Below are positions 15,464-22,796 of a DNA stretch of 49,706 bases, piece by piece. The stretch is from contig CALYBN010000061.1 in the NCBI GenBank assembly GCA_944414825.1, positions 1 to 49,706 of the forward strand, read 5' to 3'. The notes under the pieces are model-generated. The model did not search any database. It saw only the letters and a list, made by a program, of their open reading frames with translations, and was not told the DNA's origin. Source of the DNA: an uncultured Rikenellaceae bacterium. GTDB taxonomy: Bacteria; Bacteroidota; Bacteroidia; Bacteroidales; Rikenellaceae. The position numbers and the translations under genes are program-made. Within the stretch, counting starts at the first letter, position 1, and the number at the start of each line of letters is the position of its first letter.

Positions 15464-16285
15464 ATGAGTGCTAAGAATTTTCCGAATCGTTTGTTCAAGA
15501 TGACGAAGGCCTTCTATCGCGAAGTGCCCTCGACAGCCGAAGCACGTGCCTTTACCGATTCGTTGGTGGGGCTGATGTTCCCGGTGCGAGATAAGAAACA
15601 CATTTCGCTCAAGGAGATTGATCTGCGCTGGGAGGTGCTGCAGGAGCAGTTCCTGCAGATTATTTCACCGTTGTGCGCCGGGCAGGATTGTTGTTGCGAG
15701 GAGCTGACCGAACGGTTTTTCGATGAGATTCCGTTGATCTATACGGGTCTGATGCAGGATGCCGAGATGTATGAACGTTGTGACCCGGCTTCTTACTGCA
15801 AGGAGGAGGTGATTCTCTGCTATCCGGGATTTTATGCCGTGATGGTCTACCGGCTGGCGCATGTGCTGCACCAGTTGCAGATCCCGATCCTGCCGCGTGT
15901 GATCTCCGAGTATGCCCACTCCCAGACGGGGATCGACATCCACCCCGGAGCCACCATCGGCCGACGGTTGTATATCGACCACGGAACGGGAATCGTGATC
16001 GGCGAGACGACCATCATTGGCAATAATGTGAAGATCTACCAGGGGGTAACGCTTGGTGCCACGTTTGTTGACAAGGAGTTGCATGGCGTGCGGCGCCACC
16101 CCAAGATCGAGGACAATGTGATCATCTACGCCGGAAGTACAATCCTGGGCGGGCAAACCGTCATCGGTCACGATACGGTGATCGGCGGTAACGTGTGGCT
16201 TACGGAGAGCGTGCCGCCCTTCTCGCGGGTCTATCACAGGCCGGAAATCATTATCAAGGGCGCCAAAAAAGAGACGCAGGAGTGA
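15464..16285 (+). CDS. cysE: Serine O-acetyltransferase
   Basis: A 273-residue enzyme making O-acetylserine from serine and acetyl-CoA, the first step of cysteine synthesis in the cytoplasm. The N-terminal helical half (to about 130) is followed by a left-handed beta-helix of hexapeptide repeats: IDIHPGATIGRRLYIDHGTG, VIGETTIIGNNVKIYQGVTL, then VIIYAGSTILGGQTVIGHDT. The catalytic His lies in the IDHGTG segment. The ATG at 15464 is preferred over a GTG at 15434, which lies upstream of the -7 box. The next in-frame ATG is at 15500. It overlaps the start of the LTA-synthase-like gene by 1 bp (TGATG), implying translational coupling. Some databases call this Bacteroidetes form EpsC. Confidence 0.93.
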   Translation: MSAKNFPNRLFKMTKAFYREVPSTAEARAFTDSLVGLMFPVRDKKHISLKEIDLRWEVLQEQFLQIISPLCAGQDCCCEELTERFFDEIPLIYTGLMQDAEMYERCDPASYCKEEVILCYPGFYAVMVYRLAHVLHQLQIPILPRVISEYAHSQTGIDIHPGATIGRRLYIDHGTGIVIGETTIIGNNVKIYQGVTLGATFVDKELHGVRRHPKIEDNVIIYAGSTILGGQTVIGHDTVIGGNVWLTESVPPFSRVYHRPEIIIKGAKKETQE

Positions 16286-18267
16286 TGTGGCGCAAGTGGT
16301 GGAACAGCGATCTGATGGTGTTGGTGCGCCGGCTGGCCATTGTCTATCTGGTGCTGGTCGTCTGCCGGGTGGTGTTTTACCTCTATAACAGCGACCTGAT
16401 CGGTCCGCTTGCGACTGGGGAGTGCTGGAAACTGGCCGGCGGCGCGTTCCGTTTCGATTCGGTGTCGGTGTTCTATGCCTTTACGTTATTCGTAGTCTTG
16501 TCGCTGTTGCCGTTCCGGTTTCGTGAGCGGAGGTGGTTTCAGCGAGTGTTGTTCTGGTATTTCGCCATTGTGACAAGCCTCGTGGCGGCGCTCAACCTGG
16601 CCGATACGGTCTACTTTCACTATACGCAGATTCGCTTCACGGCGGCCGATTTCTTCTTTGCGGAGAACGACAATACGGGCCATTTGATCGGGACCTTTGC
16701 GGCCGAGAACTGGTATCTGGTCCTGGCTTGGGCAGCCATTACGGCTGGAGCCCTTTGGCTTTATCGCCATAGCGGTAGGCCGGTGACCCCGATCCGTAAT
16801 CACTGGCTCTATTTCGGGGTAAACCTCTGCCTGCTGGCCGGGGCGGGCCTGGTGTCGCTGGCGGCCATGCGGGGCGGCGGGCTGAGTCGCGAACTGCGCC
16901 CGATTACGCTGAGCAATGCGGCAGCTTATACCACTTCGTCGGCCAAGGCGAATCTGATCCTGAGTAATCCGTTCTGCATTCTGCGCACCATGGGCAACCG
17001 GGGAATCTCTTACACGAAATATTTCCCGCAGGAGACCCTCGATTCGCTCTATACGCCCTACCACTTCCCCCCCCCGCTTGATTCGGTATCAACAGCCGGG
17101 CCGTTGGCCGGATACAACGTGGTGCTCTTCGTTATGGAGAGCTTCAGTGCCGAACACTCGGCCCTGCTCAACCCGGATCTCTATCCCGACGGAGGGGGCT
17201 ATACGCCTTTCCTGGATTCGTTGATGCGCAACGGCTACTGCTTCACGCGGGGATATGCCAATGGGCATAAATCCATCGAGGCACTGCCTTCGTTGTTTGC
17301 TTCAATACCCTCCTTCAAACGGCCGTTTGTGCTGATGCCCGAGGCGTTGGGCGAGGGGCGGCAACTGCCCCGTATTCTGAACGAGGAGCGGGACTACGAA
17401 ACCCTCTTCTTCTGTGGTTCGCCTCATGGTTCGATGGGTTTCGATGCTTATGCTCTTTCGGCGGGTATCGAACGGATCTACGACAAGGATGACTACGATG
17501 CCAACTATCCGGGAAATGACGACTATGACGGTTTCTGGGGCGTGTGGGACGAACCTTTCGTGCGTTTCATGGGGAGTATTTTGGATCAGACGCCACAGCC
17601 CTTCTTTGCATCGATCTTCACCATCTCCTCCCACCATCCTTTTGTGGTTCCGGCCCAATACGCCGATTCACTGCCGGCCGGGCGGACCAAGATTCACAAG
17701 GGTGTGGCCTATACGGATATGGCCGTGCGTCGCTTTTTCGAACGCTACGGCGATAGCGAGTGGTTCCACCGTACGCTTTTTGTCTTCTCTGCCGACCATG
17801 TCTCGTCGGAGCGTTTCGCCCCCAAGACCGATACGCCTGTGGGAACGCAGCACATCATTCTCTTCTTCTATACGCCCGACGGATCGCTCCGGGGGTGTGA
17901 CGAGCGGGTTTTCCAGCAGACCGATGTCATGCCCACCGTGCTGGGGCTGCTGGGTTACGACAAACCCTATTTCGCTTTCGGTCGCGATGCTTTCCGCGAG
18001 CCGGAGCGCCTGCCGGTGGCGATGAGTTACAGCACCCACTTCCTGGGGGTGACCGACTCCCTCGCGATGTTGTTCGACGAACGGGAACCGGTGGCCGTCT
18101 ATGCTGCTTCCGACACCCTCCAGCAATGGAATATTGTGGCGCCGGCAGATTCTGCACAACAGGTCTTGCAACGCTACATGGAGGCCTTCATCCAACAGTA
18201 CTATTCCCATCTGGAGCGGAAACAATTCACGGTGCCGAAACAGGACTCCGTGGGGTTGTCCCGTTGA
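16285..18267 (+). CDS. LTA synthase-like membrane phosphotransferase/sulfatase-fold protein
   Basis: A 660-residue protein of the alkaline-phosphatase superfamily, LTA-synthase branch. Five transmembrane helices occupy about residues 10-205 (for example LAIVYLVLVVCRVVFYLY and LLAGAGLVSLAAM). The extracytoplasmic catalytic domain runs from about 275, with the metal-binding NVVLFVMESFSAEH, a probable nucleophile region GYANGHKSIEALPSLFASIP and the second metal site FVFSADHVSSERF. Relatives transfer phosphoglycerol or phosphoethanolamine to envelope glycolipids or glycans; as this is a Gram-negative, lipoteichoic acid is not expected and the substrate is unknown. A run of nine C (17067-17075) codes for the Pro residues linking membrane and catalytic parts. 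It is translationally coupled to the serine acetyltransferase gene. Confidence 0.85.
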   Translation: MWRKWWNSDLMVLVRRLAIVYLVLVVCRVVFYLYNSDLIGPLATGECWKLAGGAFRFDSVSVFYAFTLFVVLSLLPFRFRERRWFQRVLFWYFAIVTSLVAALNLADTVYFHYTQIRFTAADFFFAENDNTGHLIGTFAAENWYLVLAWAAITAGALWLYRHSGRPVTPIRNHWLYFGVNLCLLAGAGLVSLAAMRGGGLSRELRPITLSNAAAYTTSSAKANLILSNPFCILRTMGNRGISYTKYFPQETLDSLYTPYHFPPPLDSVSTAGPLAGYNVVLFVMESFSAEHSALLNPDLYPDGGGYTPFLDSLMRNGYCFTRGYANGHKSIEALPSLFASIPSFKRPFVLMPEALGEGRQLPRILNEERDYETLFFCGSPHGSMGFDAYALSAGIERIYDKDDYDANYPGNDDYDGFWGVWDEPFVRFMGSILDQTPQPFFASIFTISSHHPFVVPAQYADSLPAGRTKIHKGVAYTDMAVRRFFERYGDSEWFHRTLFVFSADHVSSERFAPKTDTPVGTQHIILFFYTPDGSLRGCDERVFQQTDVMPTVLGLLGYDKPYFAFGRDAFREPERLPVAMSYSTHFLGVTDSLAMLFDEREPVAVYAASDTLQQWNIVAPADSAQQVLQRYMEAFIQQYYSHLERKQFTVPKQDSVGLSR

Positions 18268-18377
18268 TCGACACCGTGTAAATCGAAAGTTTTCCCGTTT
18301 TTGTCCGGTTGCGAAAAATTATCGGAGCAATGAGATCGTTCGGCTGTTTCGAGGCCAGTGCTTGTCAGGGCTGACTG

Positions 18378-18878
18378 CTAGAACGGCAGGTCGTCCACAT
18401 CCTCGGCCGAGGTAGCCGGAATGGGGTTTTGCGGCGCGGCAGCCGGACCCTGTGAGGGCGTGTAGGCTGCAGCCGGTTGCGACTGGTAGCCGCCTTGCGA
18501 GGCCGGTGCTCCGTAGGAGGTCCCATCGGCCGGCATTCCCGTGCCTTCAGCCTTGCGGCCCAGCAGTTTCATGTCGTCGGCCAGGATCTCGACTGAAATG
18601 CGTTTGTTGCCGCTGTTGTCGGTCCACTCTCGGGAGCGAATACGTCCCTCGACATAGATCTGGCTCCCTTTGCGGACAAAACGGTCGGCCACGTCGGCCA
18701 GATTGCGCCACAGCGTGATGGTGTGCCATTCGGTATGGTCTTTCGACTCCTGTGATTGCCGGTTGTAGATTCTTTCAGTGGTTGCCAGCCGGATGCGCGC
18801 CACCTTGACGCCACCCTCCAGCGTACGGATTTCGGGGTCCATGCCCACGTTTCCGATCAGAATGACTTTATTGATCAT
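18378..18878 (-). CDS. ssb: Single-stranded DNA-binding protein
   Basis: A 166-residue SSB. The OB-fold occupies about 1-110 (MINKVILIGNVGMDPEIRTL, WHTITLWRNLADVADRFVRKG, IYVEGRIRSREW). A Gly/Gln/Pro/Ala-rich flexible linker follows, ending in the acidic tip DVDDLPF, the peptide that recruits replication and repair proteins. Length and layout are normal. It starts 3 bp after the stop of the purine nucleoside phosphorylase gene and likely shares its message. It converges on the LTA-synthase-like gene across 110 bp in which I see no clear terminator. Confidence 0.97.
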   Translation of the reverse strand: MINKVILIGNVGMDPEIRTLEGGVKVARIRLATTERIYNRQSQESKDHTEWHTITLWRNLADVADRFVRKGSQIYVEGRIRSREWTDNSGNKRISVEILADDMKLLGRKAEGTGMPADGTSYGAPASQGGYQSQPAAAYTPSQGPAAAPQNPIPATSAEDVDDLPF

Positions 18879-18881
18879 GGA

Positions 18882-19688
18882 TTAAAGGTTTGTTATCATT
18901 TTCGTGAAGAGGCGGGTCATGCGTTGGGCGGCCTTCGCTCCCTCGATCTGCACCTCTTCGTGGGTCGATTTTTCGCCTGAGAGCCCGACGTTGGTGATGA
19001 CCGAGACGCCGAAGACCGGAATATCCATGTGGCGTGCCGCGATCACCTCCGGCGTCGTCGACATCCCCACCGCATCGCCTCCGATGGCCTTGAAGTAGCC
19101 GTACTCTTTGGTAGTTTCGTACGTGGGGCCGGTACCACCCACATAGCAGCCGTGTTGCAGGGCGATACCCTCCTGAGCGGCAATTTCGTCAGCCTTGGCG
19201 ATCAGGGCCGGGTCGTAGGCGTCGTTCATGGCCGGGAACCGCGGACCCAGTTCCGGGATATTGGGGCCTATCAGCGGGTTGGGCAACAGGTTGATGTGAT
19301 CCGTGATGACCATCAGGTCGCCCGTGTGGAAATTCGGGTTCACTCCTCCGCTGGCGTTCGATACGAATAGGTAACGGATGCCCAGAAACTTCATGACCCG
19401 AACCGGGAAGACCACCTGCTGGGTGGTGTATCCCTCATAGTAATGGAAACGGCCCTGCATGGCCACCACCTTGCGGCCGCCCAGCATGCCGAAAATGAGG
19501 CGTCCCTTGTGTCCCTCGACGGTCGAAACGGGGAATCCCGGTATCTCTTTGTAATCAATGGCGGCCCGTGTGTCGATGCTGTCGACCAGTCCGCCCAGTC
19601 CCGAGCCCAGTATGATACCGACTTCAGGTTCGAAATCGGTGCGGCTACGAATGTAGGAGACTGTGTTTTGGATTTGTTCTAACGTCAT
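18882..19688 (-). CDS. punA: Purine nucleoside phosphorylase (trimeric type)
   Basis: A 268-residue cytoplasmic enzyme that splits purine nucleosides with phosphate to the free base and (deoxy)ribose-1-phosphate. The phosphate-binding IILGSGLGGL is at about 26-35; GRFHYYEGYT, FVSNASGGVNPNF, TYETTKEYGYFK and the base-site region AVGMSTTPEVIAARH match the low-molecular-weight trimeric PNP family rather than the hexameric DeoD type. Its first 44 bp overlap the end of lpxK, and ssb follows after 3 bp, forming a leftward lpxK-punA-ssb cluster. The overlap implies coupled translation with lpxK. Confidence 0.93.
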   Translation of the reverse strand: MTLEQIQNTVSYIRSRTDFEPEVGIILGSGLGGLVDSIDTRAAIDYKEIPGFPVSTVEGHKGRLIFGMLGGRKVVAMQGRFHYYEGYTTQQVVFPVRVMKFLGIRYLFVSNASGGVNPNFHTGDLMVITDHINLLPNPLIGPNIPELGPRFPAMNDAYDPALIAKADEIAAQEGIALQHGCYVGGTGPTYETTKEYGYFKAIGGDAVGMSTTPEVIAARHMDIPVFGVSVITNVGLSGEKSTHEEVQIEGAKAAQRMTRLFTKMITNL

Positions 19689-20715
19689 AGTTCAAAGTAT
19701 TTAGGAAATCCTTTTCGGTATCGTTCGGGAAGCAGATCCGGATCGGGGCATAATAGAGCTTTTCACGGATCTCCTGCGGAATTTTTTTGCGGCTGGTTAA
19801 CTTCACGGCGTCCTTTTCGGTGGTCACAAGAACCGTACCTGCCGGCGCTCTTTCCAGTGCTTCGGCCATGGTCTTCAGGTCGCGGCGGCGGTAAGGGTGA
19901 TGATCCGGGAAAATCACTTCGTCCACCACCTGGTAGTTGGCACTCAAACCCTGGCGGAAAGCCGCCGGATTCCCTATGCCTGACAGCGCGATGACGGGAC
20001 TTCCTGCCGGCAGGAGGTCTTGTTCAGCCTCCTCCGCAAAGAGCGAAACGGCCTGTCCCTGTACAGTTGAACAGAAAAACAGGCTTTGGTAGGGATAGAG
20101 TCCCAGCGACTTGCGGACGATCCGCCGGTCGAGGGCCGTCATGTCTGGCGGACATTTGGTTACCAGTACAAAATGGGCCCGATAGAGTTGTGAGCGGAGG
20201 TCGCGCAACGATCCCCACGGCAGCAGATGGTCGCGCCAGATGGGGCGTGTATAGTCTACCAGCACCACGTTGACCCATGGCTCTACGTAGCGGTGCTGGA
20301 AACCGTCGTCGAGGATGATCAGATTGACCTCCGGATGGCGTTCCCGGATCTGGCGGATCCCCTCGGTACGTTTTTCGCAAACGGCCACTACGATATCCGG
20401 AAACTTCAGTTTGATCTGCTTCGGTTCGTCGCCCACCGTGCGGAAGGATGAGTTAGTTTCTGCCTCGACATACCCTTTGGTCCGCCGGCGATATCCGCGC
20501 GAGAGCAGTGCGACACGATGGTCCCGGGAGAGGTGTTCGATCAACAGCTCTGCCACCGGGGTTTTGCCCGTGCCGCCTACGGTGAGGTTTCCCACGCAGA
20601 CGATCGGGATATCATACTCCTGGGAGTGCAGCACGCCCCAGTCAAACAACTTGTGTCTGACGGCTACGATCATTCCGTAGAGGAGGGCGAAAGGAGCCAG
20701 GAATGTTTTGTTCAT
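19645..20715 (-). CDS. lpxK: Tetraacyldisaccharide 4'-kinase
   Basis: A 356-residue kinase that phosphorylates the 4' position of the lipid A disaccharide precursor at the inner membrane. It has the N-terminal hydrophobic helix (FLAPFALLYGMIVAVRHKLF), the Walker A VGNLTVGGTGKTPVAELL, then LSRGYRRRTKGY, DEPKQIKLKFP, LIILDDGFQHRYV, VTKCPPDMT and LVTTEKDAVKL, all LpxK hallmarks. The ATG at 20715 is chosen because a perfect promoter lies at 20740-20770, inside the longer frame that would start at 20769. It overlaps the phosphorylase gene by 44 bp. Confidence 0.95.
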   Translation of the reverse strand: MNKTFLAPFALLYGMIVAVRHKLFDWGVLHSQEYDIPIVCVGNLTVGGTGKTPVAELLIEHLSRDHRVALLSRGYRRRTKGYVEAETNSSFRTVGDEPKQIKLKFPDIVVAVCEKRTEGIRQIRERHPEVNLIILDDGFQHRYVEPWVNVVLVDYTRPIWRDHLLPWGSLRDLRSQLYRAHFVLVTKCPPDMTALDRRIVRKSLGLYPYQSLFFCSTVQGQAVSLFAEEAEQDLLPAGSPVIALSGIGNPAAFRQGLSANYQVVDEVIFPDHHPYRRRDLKTMAEALERAPAGTVLVTTEKDAVKLTSRKKIPQEIREKLYYAPIRICFPNDTEKDFLNTLNYDVRTNPKHSLLHS

Positions 20716-20739
20716 CCGGATTGAGATTGCGTAATTGTT

Positions 20740-20770
20740 CAAAGTTACGTTAAAAAAGAGGATTTCCAAA
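20740..20770 (-). promoter_or_regulatory. Promoter of lpxK-punA-ssb (TTTG-N19-TAACTTTG)
   Basis: On the minus strand TTTG (20770-20767) is followed 19 bp later by TAACTTTG (20747-20740), a full match to the Bacteroidetes consensus. Transcription would start near 20733, about 18 nt before the lpxK ATG. Confidence 0.75.
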
Positions 20771-20808
20771 GCAATTCGCCTCGAATGCGGCAGAATAAGG
20801 CACCTTAT

Positions 20809-22587
20809 CTAATTGATATGTCTGAACCGCCGGATTACGTCGATATCGGTGATCTCTTTGGAGAGCATGGCGATGGTCTTTTCGGGAACTTTCTTCAGGT
20901 CCAGCAGCATCAGGGCATCGAGGCTGTCGCAGAAGTCGTGGTCGACGTTAAAGGCCAGTACATGGCTGTTGAGTTGCAGGTATTTCTTGATGAGAATCGG
21001 GATCGACATTTCGTCGCGTTCGATGTCGCGTACGATCTTGTTGATCAGGTCAATGGAGTGGATGCCGGCGATGAGCGACAGGTCGAGCGGAGCGTCGATC
21101 CCCTGAAGTCCGGTGACGGGATGGATGTGCCGGGCCAGTTTCGGGTTGAAATGATGCTGTTGCAGGTATCCCACGATCAGGGTTTTGGCATTTTTGTCGA
21201 ACTCTCCGGAGATGGTCACCGGGCCCAGCAGGTTGCGGTACTGCTCGTGTTTGAGCAGGACGTAGAGAATCCCCTTCCAGAGAAGCATCAGCGAGACCGG
21301 TTTGCGCTGATATTCCCGCACGACGAACGACCGTCCCAGTTCGATGGTCTTCTCCAGAATGGGGGCCATCTCCGGTCCCATGCGGAACAGTGAATCGGTG
21401 TAGAATCCCTTCACTCCATAACGAGGTATGATTTGGTCGCCCATGCCCAGACGGTAAGCTCCCACCACGCTCCGCTCGGTGTTGTCCCAGATGAAAAGCT
21501 GGTGATAGTAGGCATCGTAACGATCCGTGTCGAGCGCCTTCATCGTCCCCTCGCCCACCTCGCGGAAGGTCATCTCGCGCAAACGGCCGATTTCGTGCAT
21601 CAGGTTGGGAATGGCCTCCGGCGGCGTGCAGAACACCTCGAATTCGGCCTGTTCGAACAGGCGGTATTCAGTCCGGATCTTTTCTAGTTCGGCCATGATG
21701 GCGGCCGTGCCTTTCGAGTCGGCGACGGTCTCTGCCGACCGAGGCTGTGGCTTGTGTTTGGGGAGGATGCGCAGGTGTCGGCGGGGTTTCTTCTTGCAGA
21801 GATACTCCACGTTGGCCCGCAGGTAGTCGCCGTAGGTGGTCAGTGACTCCAGACTGGCGAGTTTCCGGGGCAGCAGGGCGCTGCCGATGCTGATATAGAC
21901 CGATTTGCCGCGTTTGTTGAGCAGTTCGTGGGGTAGTAAGGCCGTGCGGAGCAGAGGGTGGATTTTCCCCAGCAGGTGGAAAAGCGTGCTGTTGCGAGCC
22001 TCGATGCAGAGGGGAACAATCGGGACCTCGGCCCGGCGTACGAACCGGATCACCGAGTGGCTCCAGGGCTTGTCCTTCACCCGGGAGAACCCCTTTTGCC
22101 ATGTGGCGACCTCCCCGGCCGGGAAGATCACCAGCGCCCCTCTTTTGCGGACGTGTTCCAGTGCCTGACGCATGCCGGTGTAGTTGCGTCGAGGGGTCGA
22201 GGGGTCGAACGGGTCGACTGAGATGAAATAATGTGCCAGCGGTTCGATCCGCTCCAGCAGGAAGTTGCCCAGAAAGCGCACGTCGGGTCTTGACCGGGCC
22301 AGCAGGTCGATCAGCAAGATACCGTCCAATGCTCCTGTGGGGTGATTGGCCAGGAAGATCACCCCGCCCGCCGGTGGAATGTTCGACCGGTCTTTGTCGC
22401 AAACGCGGTAGGAGATTTCCAGCCATCGGAGAGCCTCCTCCGTGCAGCGGTCGCCGCTGTCGCGTACGGCGTCATAGAGGCGGTTGAGGCGGTTGAGACC
22501 CAGCAGCCGCATTAGGAGAGCAGCCAGCAGCCGTGCCGCAGGACCGTGCCGGCCCATCATCAGTTCCCTGCTTTCGATCAATGGCAT
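20809..22587 (-). CDS. Bifunctional aminolipid synthase, OlsF-like (O- and N-acyltransferase fusion)
   Basis: A 592-residue two-domain protein. The N-terminal half (to about 280) is a PlsC-like O-acyltransferase with LANHPTGALDG, whose H82-x5-D88 spacing is that of the hemolysin/OlsA-like group rather than the standard HX4D, followed by VDPFDPSTPRRNY and VIFPAGEVATWQKG. The C-terminal half (about 300-592) is a GNAT-type N-acyltransferase (FEVFCTPPEAIPNLMHEIGR, LREMTFREVGEGT, IWDNTERSVVGAYRLGMG), like OlsB/GlsB. Together they would N-acylate an amino acid and then O-acylate the hydroxy-fatty acid, making ornithine or glycine lipids of the envelope. Bacteroides uses separate glsB and glsA genes; a single chain with this domain order is known as OlsF. 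Amino-acid specificity cannot be read by eye. Glycine is favoured by relatives in gut Bacteroidales. Confidence 0.82.
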   Translation of the reverse strand: MPLIESRELMMGRHGPAARLLAALLMRLLGLNRLNRLYDAVRDSGDRCTEEALRWLEISYRVCDKDRSNIPPAGGVIFLANHPTGALDGILLIDLLARSRPDVRFLGNFLLERIEPLAHYFISVDPFDPSTPRRNYTGMRQALEHVRKRGALVIFPAGEVATWQKGFSRVKDKPWSHSVIRFVRRAEVPIVPLCIEARNSTLFHLLGKIHPLLRTALLPHELLNKRGKSVYISIGSALLPRKLASLESLTTYGDYLRANVEYLCKKKPRRHLRILPKHKPQPRSAETVADSKGTAAIMAELEKIRTEYRLFEQAEFEVFCTPPEAIPNLMHEIGRLREMTFREVGEGTMKALDTDRYDAYYHQLFIWDNTERSVVGAYRLGMGDQIIPRYGVKGFYTDSLFRMGPEMAPILEKTIELGRSFVVREYQRKPVSLMLLWKGILYVLLKHEQYRNLLGPVTISGEFDKNAKTLIVGYLQQHHFNPKLARHIHPVTGLQGIDAPLDLSLIAGIHSIDLINKIVRDIERDEMSIPILIKKYLQLNSHVLAFNVDHDFCDSLDALMLLDLKKVPEKTIAMLSKEITDIDVIRRFRHIN

Positions 22588-22615
22588 AGGTTATCGATTA
22601 GGTTGAATTCATATA

Positions 22616-22623
22616 CAAATTTA
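22616..22623 (-). promoter_or_regulatory. -7 box TAAATTTG upstream of the OlsF-like gene
   Basis: TAAATTTG on the minus strand fits TAnnTTTG and lies 28 bp before the ATG at 22587, within an A+T-rich patch. No clear TTTG box was found at the expected distance. Confidence 0.4.
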
Positions 22624-22796
22624 TAATTTATTTTGAGGATTCATCCTGGCGGTAGGTTAAGTTTAGGTTCTCTTTTCGGGATTTTTCGCGGGGTCGGATC
22701 AGCGCTTCGGGTCGGTTTGTGCTGTGATAAATATTCTGTCGTGGAGAATGGCGATTTTTCGAACCGAATCCTTATTTTTGTTTCGAGGATTGAACC

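Noticed and set aside
20785-21393. A plus-strand 202-codon frame within the OlsF-like gene
   Set aside because: It is antisense to a gene with clear acyltransferase motifs and has no domain of its own.
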